DNA of 64,000 nt from Sacculina carcini (lineage: Eukaryota > Arthropoda > Thecostraca > Sacculinidae), in contig OU696590.1 of the NCBI GenBank assembly GCA_916048095.2, positions 2,051,001-2,115,000 on the forward strand. The letters are read 5' to 3'. Positions 1 through 9,383 of the stretch are shown here, in pieces. The notes below the pieces were generated by a model, which searched no databases, had not been told where the DNA came from, and saw only the letters and a list, made by a program, of their open reading frames with translations. The first letter of the stretch is position 1; each line of letters opens with the position of its first letter. A program made the translations under genes and the position numbers.

Positions 1-1215
1 GGCCTTGCCGGCAGACGTCGTCTCTCAGATCAGTCCCGACATCCTGGCAGCTCAGCAATACACTCAATTGAAAACGGCTCTGGATAACGCTTTTTCACGC
101 ACAAAAGCTGAATTGTTCGAAGACTTGCTCTCCAGGATATCACTGTCTGGTGGTCCTTCCGCTCTCATGGTTGAACTAAGACGGACAGCCACGATGGTCG
201 GCGCTGGGGAGGAGTTTGTGAGGCCGCAAGTCGCAGCCAAAGTGGGCGCTTCAACACTGCACTTCATTGTGGACACTGGAGCAGCTGTATCCCTGCTACC
301 GATAGCAAACGTTAACCGTGTTCTTCAACCAACTGCAGTTAGGATGTCTTCTGCCAACGGTGCCAAAATACATGTACATGGTGAGATGCGTCTAACTTTG
401 ACGCTCCCTGTGCTCCGACGCGCTTTCTCGTAGACATTTGTTGTGGCAGACGTCACCGAGTCACTGCTCGGGAATGACTTTCTCAGTCATTTTGGCATAA
501 TTGTCGACTGCGGTGCGAGATGCATTCGAGACTCGATCACCAACCTTGGAGCACCTGTCGAGCCGTGCCATCTGCCAACGCCCTGTCTCGTTGTCAACGA
601 CGCAGCGGGCATCGATGTCCCGGTTCGCCAGCTGCTTCAGAGCTTTCCACAGCTAACCTCAACTAGTCGACCACATTCTTCACCTTCATCTCAGAGTGTT
701 TACCACAACATTGAAACAGGAAGTGCGCCACCAGTACACGCTACTCGCAGGCGTTTCTCAGTCGAAAAACAGACTGCTATTAAGGCAGAAATTGACGCCT
801 TGTTGGAAGCCGGCATTGTTCGCCCCTCTGATTCATGGTGGTCTTCTCCCGTCCATTTGGTCGCAAAAGACTGCGGAAAATGGCGCCTTACCGGCGAATA
901 CCGACTCCTGAATGCCGTAACGAAACGGGATAATTACCCGATACCGCATCTTCACGATGGTTCGGCGAACCTCAACGGCAAAACAGTGTTTTCAAAAATT
1001 GATTTGTTGCGTGCGTATCATCAAATCCCAGTCGCAGCTGAAGATGTACCAAAGACAGCGATCCTTACACCAGCTGGTTTGTATGAATGCCTTTTTATGT
1101 CATTTGGTCTGCGAAACGCACCCGCCACTTTCCAGCGCTACATTGATAACGTCTTCAGAGAACTGGACTGTGTCTTCGTGTACATCAATGACATCCTCGT
1201 TTTCTCTGCCAATCA
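1..1215 (+). pseudogene. Gypsy element A, 5' half: gag-protease-RT remnant
   Basis: Remnant of a Ty3/Gypsy LTR retrotransposon entering from the left edge. The first frame (5-433) holds the end of gag fused to an aspartic protease with the DTG catalytic motif (VDTGAAVSLLPI). Compared with the gag at 12158-12856, the sequence jumps from the gag middle into protease, so an internal deletion is likely. After the stop at 433, frame 443-1243 gives the protease C-terminus (LLGNDFLSHF), a linker, then RT fingers and palm: WRLTGEYRLLN, KTVFSKIDLLRAYHQIP, FGLRNAPATFQR. The catalytic box reads YINDILVFS where active elements have Y-x-D-D, so the first catalytic Asp is Asn. Collinearity stops just after this box, near 1215, where the opposite strand takes over as inverted pol. 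Dead copy; family assignment is firm. Confidence 0.85.
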
Positions 1216-2690
1216 TGCGCGACAGCTCATCCAACAGGGCTGAATCAAATTGTGTACCCCGATCAGTCACAACGCATAGTGGTACACCGAATCAGGATAC
1301 CCAAGTTTCCAGAAAGCCAGCGGCCACTGTCTCAGCGCATATGTCGGGAATCGGCAGAACTTCTAACCATCTTGTCGCGCGATCTACACATGTCAGAAGA
1401 TAGCGACATGATGAAGGAAATGTCTGACCACGACGTGTAGCTAGTGGCAAGGGACCGAAGATGTCGATGTGCACTACCTCGAGGCGAGATGAAAAAAGAT
1501 CAAATTCTTGCAGTTCACTTTTCGTGTGTCTTTGCACTTTGCACTGTTGACATTGAAGGCATTCATGCACCCACTGTCGAATATCTCGGTCCATGTTTGG
1601 CCAGAAATACCTGGACTTTACCAGCCTCAGCGTGGTTTTGGTGCCAGGGTGTGACAGCTGATGAAAATGTGTGAGAATGGACCGACGTAAAACTGCTGGA
1701 ACATAAGCACGTGGATGAAGGGTCGAATTTTCACACAAAATAGATGTTTTATCGTCGATTGGGTACGCATTCAGACGGTCGTTGAAAGACATTATCTCTG
1801 TATCGTCCGCCTGTGCGCCAGCAATGCCCTGAAGATCGATCGAATCGATGGTAGTTTCATTAATGGTCGCTTCGGTCACGGTTGATTCGCTGATAGGTAC
1901 TGCACACTGTACACCAGCTGGACGTGACAGGTGATAAGCCCCAACATTTTCGGATCCATATATGTACTTCATTTCCGTCACGTACTCTAGCAAAACCGAG
2001 AGATGACGTTGTTGGCGATCGAGTTTCGCTGGTCTGTTGCACTGAATAGCACATACAAGTGGTCGATGATCGTGCACAACGTAAGGTGCTGACCTTCCGC
2101 CAGGTGCCGGAAATGCAGTACTGCTAGATAAGCGACCAGCAACTCCCTGTCGAACGTTGAGTAACGACGCTGTGTTTCTGACAGCTTCCTGGAGAACATC
2201 TCGACAAGAAACGGCTGTCCATCGACCATTTGGTGTAGCGCAGCACCCACGGCCACCTGTGAACTGTCGGTGACTAGTTGGTACGCCACACAGGAAGGAA
2301 GAGGATGGTTCAACATGAGCACAGAGCTCAGGGCTTCCTTGCACGCTGTCACGGCTGAACGTTCAGCGTCCGTCAGCTGCAGCTGCTTGCTGTTCGGGTC
2401 CACCCGGACTCTCTCGGTGAGCGGGTACACAATAGCTGCGTATTTCGTTATGCTCCTCCGATAGAATCCGGTGGCGCCTAGAAATCTTCTGAGCTCACAT
2501 GATGATGACGGCATTTCTTGATCCAACAACGCGCTCACCTTTCCTGGTGAAGGAAGGATGCCATGTGCCGACAGTTGATACCCCAGAAAGTTGAGGGTGT
2601 CGACACAAAACACACATTTCTCAAGTTTAATGCAGTTTTGCAAGTTTAATGCAATATGTATTACATTCACGAAATTCACGAAATATCTAC
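1216..2690 (-). pseudogene. Gypsy element A, inverted 3' half: RT thumb, RNase H, integrase
   Basis: Reads on the minus strand from about 2690 down to about 1216. First comes the RT segment that normally follows the catalytic box (NFLGYQLSAHGILPS, LRRFLGATGFYRR), then RNase H ([34 protein letters not shown]). After a frame change comes integrase with an HHCC zinc-binding region ([14 protein letters not shown] to CLQCQQC), the first catalytic Asp region ([12 protein letters not shown]) and the segment with the second Asp (VTDRGTQFDS, 1230-1262), which reaches the junction. This half therefore continues exactly where the plus-strand half stops, but on the other strand. An inversion within one element explains this, as do two fragments joined head to head. 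Several frameshifts make it non-functional. Confidence 0.82.
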
Positions 2691-4000
2691 ATCATATGTC
2701 TGACGCCTGTCAACTGATGATCAGCATATACGACCAACCTTCACTACACTGAAGAATCAGGACACATTGTCAATCACATCTGAGCTGCACTTGAGCCTAG
2801 CCTGGTTGTGTGCTGAAATCACAACAACAACAACAACAGCATGTAGCTGAGAAATTCACTGCGAACATCTACAAAATCTGACTCTACATCTGAAACAAAA
2901 GAAAACACGGATTAGGCGACAAGAGTAGCGCGTTATGAAATCGTTATGAATCTAGAAATCAGGTTCGATAATGACCGGAGGTGTACGGAATGACAAATGA
3001 AACATGACACAAAAACGTTCCAAACACAGGAATCACATCAACACTCCGGGCACATGAAATTAAACAGTGACAACACACCTTCACGGCACAATGAATTCAG
3101 ATCACACTCACAGAGCATTCATACACCTCAAGCATACAGTAGAATACACATACGCATCATTTATACAATCACTCAATCAGACAAGGTGCATCATTCATCC
3201 ATTCAACACATTCAAAAGCATGAGAGAATCACAACAAACGACGACAAATGACGCGAAAGTACGCCGGAATATCCGGAAAGACATTCGCCTCAATAAACTC
3301 AAGTAATAAACATACGTGAGTTCACACGAAGGAGTTACTCACATATAACACGGCCAGGACATAATTACAATGATAACAGCGGAAAAAGGACAAAATGTGA
3401 TATCACAAGTAGAATCCAATATCATAGTGCGCCACCACGAGCGGAGTGAGCCGGTGAGGACGCACACGAGGACACATGACTATTACCGATCCTGCAGTAC
3501 AAAGAGAATCTGAAAAAATCTAAACAAAATCACAAACAATTCAGTATGCATATTACACAGTCACACAATATCAGACATACGCACAGGGACACGTGCACAC
3601 ACAAAAATAGCACGAAGGCACTCTCCAATCAAATTCAAGCATACAAAAAATCAATCATACGTAGATATGCAATCATATCACAACAAGCACACATGCACAC
3701 AACACACACACACCCACATCCACACATCAAGAAATGCACCCATACAAATCATTCATTCAGCAATCATTCAAAAATTGGCCCATGTACAAAAGGTCCAATC
3801 CAAGTATGAGCTCATGTGAACAAGGACACTGTGAGCACTCCAATGAAAAGGAACGGGAGTGCTCAAGGAAATGCAAGGAAGCTCAACGTCTTAAGACATC
3901 TAAGCCCCACAATTGAATACATGAAAATAGTAAAAAACACACAATAAGAAATGTCAGCTAACACACTAGTTGCCAGCTAGAAATAGTAAAAATCTGGTTG
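2691..4000. other. no gene recognised; AC-rich spacer
   Basis: The plus strand is rich in A and C with many CACACA-type tracts and a short CAA run near 2820-2836. Open frames such as 3546-3809 are low-complexity (His, Thr) and look like repeat translation. It lies between two Gypsy remnants and could hold an eroded LTR or 3' untranslated part, but I found no LTR pair. Confidence 0.5.
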
Positions 4001-4849
4001 TTGTTTAAACGTGACGGCGCGGCCCGCTCTGGTGCGAACAGTTATTGGCGCCGAGGAGCGCGGAGCGGGCGCCGGTGCGGGTCGAGACTGGGGTGGTCCT
4101 CGCCTGGCGACCGGCACTGGCGAACGTGGAACAGGTGCTGACTACAGCGGCTGCGACCTCTTGACGAACACCGGCTTTAGACGGTCAATAGAGATGGTTT
4201 CGGTAGTGCCGGTAGGTAACTCGATTTGGAACACATTCGGCGATCTTGAGATGACACAGAAAGGACTGCGATACGGTGCCTCCAGTGGTTGGCGGACTCG
4301 GTCCACGCGCACCCACACCTAATCGCAAGTCAACAATCGCGGCGGCACGTAGGTCGACGGTGTACAATGAGCCGTGACGGCCGACATGCTGTGGAAGTCT
4401 ACTTCCTGCATCCTTCGGGTCAGATCCATCACGAACTCGTGCTCCGCCTTGTTCGAGACGGTATCGTCCGTCGGACTCGTGGACACAGCAGGTGGCCCCC
4501 GGTGACAGCTGTAAACGGAGAGATGCCGGATTCGGTGGGCAGCAGTCGGACGACCAGCATCACTACAGGCAGCGCCGAGAGCCAGCACTGACGACGGGCC
4601 ATGATGGCGCTCTTGATCACGCGATGAAGCCGTTCCAGGAGTCCGTTAGATTGAGGGTGATATGCAGTAGTTCTCACTCGGTGGAATCCCACTAGCTGTG
4701 ACAGCTCGCGAAACAATTCCGATTCGAACTGGCTCCCGCGGTCGGTAACCACACTCAGTGAGTGAAAAAAGCTTCAGCGACGGACGCGGCGGTGATATCA
4801 GTCAACGGGGCCGTTTCTGGCCAGCGACTCGCCCGGTCAATGCACGTTA
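4001..4849 (-). pseudogene. Gypsy element B, distal integrase fragment
   Basis: Minus-strand integrase that resumes after the LINE insertion at 4855-9378. Reading down from 4849: an IDRASRWPETAPLTD segment, a frame break at the end of that block, the catalytic block VTDRGSQFESELFREL (from 4752), HRVRTTAYHPQSNGLLERLHR with the catalytic Glu in the helix, then further frame changes. A C-terminal module follows (VWVRVDRVRQPLEAPY ... TETISIDRLKPVFV, about 4320-4150), the usual Gypsy integrase C-terminus. The upstream part of the same integrase ends at 9384. Dead copy; its value is in fixing the LINE insertion point. Confidence 0.82.
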
Positions 4850-4854
4850 GAATA

Positions 4855-4912
4855 ACAACAACAACAACAGTGTGTATTTGGTATAGCGCCCATCATCATA
4901 GGCGCGCAGACG
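4855..4912 (-). repeat. LINE L1 3' end: hairpin, AATACA box, TTG tail
   Basis: On the minus strand a GC-rich inverted pair (GCGCGCC ... GGGCGC) is followed by TATACCAAATACACACTG and then repeated TTG units ending at the target duplication. The same layout closes the other LINE copies in this window with different repeat units, which suggests a conserved RT-recognition hairpin plus a reiterated tail. Confidence 0.75.
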
Positions 4913-5068
4913 AGTACTTATACAGATAAACATGAAATATAAACTGGCAATGCGAGCATGGGATCATACGATAATAATATAGAGCTCGATCACAAAACAA
5001 CAAAATAAAACGCGGATTAAATCAAGGAGAAAACGCAGAATCAAACAAACAACTATATAAAAGAGAGA

Positions 5069-8011
5069 TCAGAGGGAGGCGAAAGGAGTCAAGGCGTGCG
5101 TGGTGGGATCAAAGGATAGATCAAAAAGATATTTACGAAGAGAAGCAGCAAATGAGCGATATGAAAACGATGAGGTGATGTGAGAGGGGAGAGAGTTGTA
5201 AAGACGCGGACCGAAAAAGGAGAAAGATTTGGAAGACCACGCGGACTCATTTAAAGCGCGAGGGCAGGCTAAAGGGACAGGATGTCGAGAAGAGGGGGTT
5301 TCAGAGAGAGAAAGTAAGGCATAGAGATACGTAGGTTTAGTGGGACAGTGCAACAGTTTGAAGATTATGGAGCAAATTTTGAAGTGAATTCTAGATTTGA
5401 TGGGAAGCCAGCGGAACTTGAAGAGATAAGGAGAAGTATGGCGGCAGAAGGCAGGATATAAAACAAAACGGCAGGATTGGTTCATCACACGCTGGAGAAT
5501 TTTCAAGGAAGATTTAGGACACTTGAAGTGGAGCGAGCTGCAGTAATCCAGTCTAGAAAAGATGAGTGATTGAACAAGCTTGATAGAAGAGGGCTGGTCG
5601 AGGCATAAACGGATAGGATAGAGAGAGCGGAGTATAAGGCGACAGATGCGAGCAGTAGCAAGAATATTGGCAGAGAAGGAAAGTGAGGAATCAAAGATAA
5701 TGCCAAGGTTTCTAACAGACGAAGAGAGAGATATAGGCAAAAGAGGAGGAGACAAACGAGGAGGGTGAAGAGCAAGAAATTCTGATTTATCAGTATTCAG
5801 AAGAAGTCGACGGGAGGAGGTCCAAGAAGATATATCAGAAAGTATACCAGACAGAAGAGCAGGGTCAGAAAAGGGACAAGGTATATAGAATTGGATGTCA
5901 TCAGCATATATGTGAAAAGGGATAGACCAGCGTCGAAGGATAGGGCAGAGAGAGGACATATAAAGATTGAAAAGAAGAGGACCAAGGATAGACCCTTGAG
6001 GTACACCAGAGGTAAGAGGGATCGAATTAGAGACGGAAGAGTTGAACTGGACAGAGTAAGATCGATTATGCAAATAGGAGCGAAGCAAGGAGAGCGCGGA
6101 ATCAGAAACACCAATGTGAGAAAGGTCTTTAATGAGAATTTCATGATCTACAAGGTCAAATGCTGAGCTTAAGTCAAGAAGGACAAGGAGAATGGATTTT
6201 CGAAAGGAGAATGACGACAAAATACCTTCAGTGACCGAGATGAGGACAGATTCAGTACTATGAGAAGGACGAAATCCGGATTGGTGAATGTCAAGGACGT
6301 TACAAATGAAAGGAGATAACTGAGAAAAGATGGCAGATTCCAGGAGTTTGGAGGAAAAACTAAGGAGGGATATAGGACGGTAGTTACAGCATAAGGAAGG
6401 TTCAAGCGAGGGTTTCTTGAGGATAGGGCGAACATAGGCGTGCTTATCAGCAAAAAAAATTCCATGTAAGAAGGAGGAGTTAATAAGATGGAGTAAATAA
6501 GGAGTCAGGGTGTCGATAGCAGGAGCAATTATACTGAAGTTAATCGGATCAGGAGGAGACGAGAGAAATTTACGGGAGAAGAGAAGAGATAAGAAGTCAG
6601 AAATTTCAAGATGAGAAAAGGATGAGAATTTGCATAGGGAGGTGGTATGTGTGACGAGGAAAGCAGAAGAAGGAATTCTAGATTGGGCGGAAATGATTTT
6701 GCTTGTGAAATAGAAGGAAAGCTCGTTGGCGGTTAGAGAGGAAACAGCTGAGGGCGAGCGAAGGCCAGAAAGGGAGTTGAGTGTGTTCCAGAGAGCTTTA
6801 GGAGATCGAGAAAGAGAAGAAAGTCGAGACAAGTAATAAGCTTGCTTGGAGGATGCTAGAGAAGAAATATATAATGAGCGAGCAGAGCAAAAAGTAGACC
6901 AGTCACAAGAGAGGCGAGTGCGTCGCCAGGTACGCTCCAACGCCCTAGAACGACGTTTCAGACGATCAAGGTTAGGATTATTCCAAGGAGACGAACGAGG
7001 ACGAGAAGAACGGAGAGTCAGAGGGAACAAATGGTTGTTAATGAGGGATAGAGTAGAAAAGAGGAGAGGATAAATATCGGAGGGAGGAAGAGAGTAAAGA
7101 ATATGTAGAGGAAAGGAATTTGCAAGAAGGGTCTGAAAGAGAGAAAGGTCAAAAAATTTGTAGTTGCGAGAAAAGGTAGGGGAAGGCATTGAATTAGGAG
7201 GTCCGGAGGCAGGAAGTGATGTAAGAATGAGACTATGGTCAGAGAAGGAAGAGTCGGGGGTAAGAACAAAAACTTCGGAAGGAGGAGAATCAGTAGAGAG
7301 AACAGGAGAAGGGAAAAGAACTAAATCAAGAGTGTGGCCCGAAATGTGTGTGGGAGAAGAAACAGGAGATACAAGACCATGAGAATCAAGGAGAGAGATA
7401 AAATTCGAGGAATATGAGGAAATAGCAGGACATTCGACCCAGAAATTAAAATCGCCGAGGACAAGATAACAACTAGAAAAGGAAGATTCAATAGCTTCAA
7501 TAAGAGAGGAGAATTCAGAGAAAAAAGATGAAGTAGTGCAAGGATGATTATGTCGATAAACAATAAGAATACAAAATTTAGGATAGGATAGGTACGACGA
7601 AAGGCAAAGAGAAATGAACTCAAAGGAAGAAGGGGGAGGAATAGGATCAGGTAGAAGAGAAATAGGAAGAGACTTAGAAAACATACAGCCCACTCCACCT
7701 CCAGGGGATTTAGGATCAGTTCTGGCCTTATGGATGAAGGAAAAATCGGAGGGCATGTTAGATAGAAAGGATGGAAGATCGGTGTCCAGCAACCAAGTTT
7801 CGACAAGGCATAGAATGGATAAGAGATGGAAGGAGACCAGATGGGACAGATAAGTTGTTTTGTGGCGGCAGGATCGAATATTGAGGAGTCCGACAGAGAG
7901 AGATGCTGGAGAGTGTTGAGTGGATTGTACTAGAACTGGGGGCGGAGAGAGAGCTGAGGAAGAGTTATCACAGGGGAGAGAATCAGACAAGGATGATGTT
8001 GGAGGAAGTAG
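5069..8011 (-). CDS. LINE L1 ORF2: endonuclease-reverse transcriptase
   Basis: About 980 residues counted from the codon after the ORF1 UGA. The N-terminal AP-type endonuclease shows LLNIRS, the catalytic-Glu motif VETWL, GDFNFW and SDHSLI. RT follows: YRPISLLSFSSKLLE, LLDLSSAFDLVDH, SGVPQGSILGPLLF and the catalytic YADDIQFYI. A typical C-terminal segment follows (RFRWLPIKSRIHFK). There is no stop in the frame. The first ATG is at about residue 79 of the 7990 open frame, inside the endonuclease and after the catalytic Asn and Glu motifs, so ATG initiation would give a dead nuclease. Readthrough from ORF1 or a non-AUG start is therefore needed. Nicks target DNA and primes reverse transcription of the LINE RNA in the nucleus. 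Confidence 0.9.
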   Translation of the reverse strand, partial: LLPPTSSLSDSLPCDNSSSALSPPPVLVQSTQHSPASLSVGLLNIRSCRHKTTYLSHLVSFHLLSILCLVETWLLDTDLPSFLSNMPSDFSFIHKARTDPKSPGGGVGCMFSKSLPISLLPDPIPPPSSFEFISLCLSSYLSYPKFCILIVYRHNHPCTTSSFFSEFSSLIEAIESSFSSCYLVLGDFNFWVECPAISSYSSNFISLLDSHGLVSPVSSPTHISGHTLDLVLFPSPVLSTDSPPSEVFVLTPDSSFSDHSLILTSLPASGPPNSMPSPTFSRNYKFFDLSLFQTLLANSFPLHILYSLPPSDIYPLLFSTLSLINNHLFPLTLRSSRPRSSPWNNPNLDRLKRRSRALERTWRRTRLSCDWSTFCSARSLYISSLASSKQAYYLSRLSSLSRSPKALWNTLNSLSGLRSPSAVSSLTANELSFYFTSKIISAQSRIPSSAFLVTHTTSLCKFSSFSHLEISDFLSLLFSRKFLSSPPDPINFSIIAPAIDTLTPYLLHLINSSFLHGIFFADKHAYVRPILKKPSLEPSLCCNYRPISLLSFSSKLLESAIFSQLSPFICNVLDIHQSGFRPSHSTESVLISVTEGILSSFSFRKSILLVLLDLSSAFDLVDHEILIKDLSHIGVSDSALSLLRSYLHNRSYSVQFNSSVSNSIPLTSGVPQGSILGPLLFNLYMSSLCPILRRWSIPFHIYADDIQFYIPCPFSDPALLSGILSDISSWTSSRRLLLNTDKSEFLALHPPRLSPPLLPISLSSSVRNLGIIFDSSLSFSANILATARICRLILRSLYPIRLCLDQPSSIKLVQSLIFSRLDYCSSLHFKCPKSSLKILQRVMNQSCRFVLYPAFCRHTSPYLFKFRWLPIKSRIHFKICSIIFKLLHCPTKPTYLYALLSLSETPSSRHPVPLACPRALNESAWSSKSFSFFGPRLYNSLPSHITSSFSYRSFAASLRKYLFDLSFDPTTHALTPFASL

Positions 8012-8014
8012 TCA
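8009..8014 (-). promoter_or_regulatory. in-frame UGA-CUA junction, candidate readthrough stop
   Basis: The ORF1 stop is UGA (8014-8012) followed at once by CUA (8011-8009), and the same frame then runs open into ORF2. UGA-CUA is a documented leaky termination context in several viruses and animal genes. A second LINE copy (56951-56956) has the same arrangement. Seen directly: the shared frame and the hexamer. Inferred: that ribosomes read through here. Confidence 0.6.
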
Positions 8015-9151
8015 GGCCCGAGAAGAGAGATGTTGAGAGGAAGACGGAAGAGACGATGAGGCTGGAGCGGCAGGAGAGGAGAGGGAGGAAGGTTGAGGCA
8101 AAAGATCATCAGATGTAGCAGTGCGATGACGAATTGAGTTGCGAACTGAGATGAACGAAGGGCATGAAGATAGGAAAGCAGAATGAGCGTGAGGGCGAGA
8201 GGAGGAAGCACAGTTGTTGCACTTATCCGGGAGTGAACGGTCACATTGAGAGGAACGATGGGGTCCTGCACAGTTGCCACACGTTTCGGCCCGCAAGCAC
8301 CTCGCTTCACTGTGGCCAAGCCCCGCACAACGTGCGCAGCGGGAGACCCAGTAGCGGTCGTAAACTGGGCAAGTACGCAGTTCCACGAAAAGCCGGTCAC
8401 CCACAGACCGGATGGCCGCTCTGGCGGAGGGTGTTATCGAAAGGACAGCATGGCGAGTGTCGTTCCGAATTCGGGTGAAAAAGAGCAGTTTCACAGCGCT
8501 ATCATGTAGAGCGCCCAGAACAGGGTTTTTTCGGCGAATAAGCTCAATGAACGAGTCCGGCTCGAGATCCAGTGGCACGTTGGCGAGTGTGACCTTAGGT
8601 CTGAGAGATGCCGCTTTGGTACAGTGAGCATCAATCTGGGGATCAGCTGACCGCACACAGTTCAGCGCTCGCTCGGCATCGTGGGAAGAGGCGCATCTGA
8701 TGATTAGCCCACCCTTCGCAGATTGTCTGGACGACTCAACTGGGACATCGCGAAGCAACGGCGCGATCATCTTGGGACGCAGCGGTGATTTGCCTCGAGA
8801 TTGTAGGACGACAGCATAAGTGGGCCTCTTTGCCGGAGCAGCCACAACATCAGAAGTCAACTGCTGTTGCTTCCCACCAATCGAGCAGAGCGTCGACTCA
8901 ACGGCATCAAGCCGCTCCCGCATGCGAGACACATCCTCCTGGATCTGAAGCGCCAGCTTAGCCTTGGATAGGCACGGTGTGCAGACCCAATTGACCTGCC
9001 GTATGTGGTCCGCTTTAACGCCACTCAAGGATGCGCATTTGATGTGCGCCCAGGTGGAACAAAGCGAACATCCAATCCACCTGGCCGAGTCGCCGGACGA
9101 TGTGTTACACACATAACACTCGCCTGAAGTATCCTGGCCCGTATCTCCCAT
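8012..9151 (-). CDS. LINE L1 ORF1: PHD finger plus CCHC knuckle RNA-binding protein
   Basis: 379 residues from the first ATG (9151, MGDTGQ). An upstream in-frame extension to 9208 starts only at a non-ATG codon. Near the N-terminus is a PHD-type C4HC3 finger (CYVC ... CSLCSTWAHIKC ... WVCTPC), then a short helical region (SRMRERLDAVESTL) that could be a coiled coil. The centre resembles the RNA-binding part of LINE ORF1 proteins. At the C-terminus are two zinc knuckles (CARCAGLGHSEARC and CGNCAGPHRSSQC) and a third Cys/His cluster. Such proteins package LINE RNA. The Ser/Pro-rich tail ends at a UGA that is in frame with ORF2, so the natural product may be partly an ORF1-ORF2 fusion. Confidence 0.85.
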   Translation of the reverse strand: MGDTGQDTSGECYVCNTSSGDSARWIGCSLCSTWAHIKCASLSGVKADHIRQVNWVCTPCLSKAKLALQIQEDVSRMRERLDAVESTLCSIGGKQQQLTSDVVAAPAKRPTYAVVLQSRGKSPLRPKMIAPLLRDVPVESSRQSAKGGLIIRCASSHDAERALNCVRSADPQIDAHCTKAASLRPKVTLANVPLDLEPDSFIELIRRKNPVLGALHDSAVKLLFFTRIRNDTRHAVLSITPSARAAIRSVGDRLFVELRTCPVYDRYWVSRCARCAGLGHSEARCLRAETCGNCAGPHRSSQCDRSLPDKCNNCASSSRPHAHSAFLSSCPSFISVRNSIRHRTATSDDLLPQPSSLSSPAAPASSSLPSSSQHLSSRA

Positions 9152-9383
9152 TTCGATCGCTTCACGACCGGCCGACGCGTAAGAGCAACAAAAGCAGACA
9201 GCAAACAATATGGCAAAGCAATATGCTCAAGCAAAACACGATTGCACCACAATGAACAGACTTTTGACAGCAGGGATCAAAAACCAGAGGATACTACGGT
9301 CAATTGATTGCGCGAGTTACTTACTCCGATTATGACTTCAATGTAATATTAGAAAACTTCAGTTGCCGAAGCCGGTGTGAATA

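Larger units (their letters stand above)
4855..9378 (-). mobile_element. complete CR1/L2-type LINE (copy L1), 4524 bp
   Basis: Non-LTR retrotransposon on the minus strand with a 5' leader (9378-9152), ORF1 (9151-8012), ORF2 (8011-5069), a 3' UTR and a terminal microsatellite of five TTG units. It interrupts Gypsy B integrase: codons for YRYI end at 9384 and the following residues resume at 4849. The flanks carry the 5-bp direct repeat GAATA (4850-4854 and 9379-9383), which I read as the target-site duplication. Both ORFs lack internal stops and keep catalytic motifs, so this copy looks recently inserted. CR1/L2-like assignment rests on the PHD finger plus CCHC ORF1, the apurinic-type endonuclease, the YADD RT and the microsatellite 3' end. 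The exact clade would need a tree. Confidence 0.88.

Noticed and set aside
2691-4000. 3' LTR of Gypsy element B
   Set aside because: No stretch matches the putative 5' LTR at 13088-13340.
5891-8118. Plus-strand open frames opposite the LINE ORFs (5891-6166, 6846-7073, 7164-7382, 7903-8118)
   Set aside because: Arg/Glu/Gly-rich antisense shadows of ORF1/ORF2 without domains.
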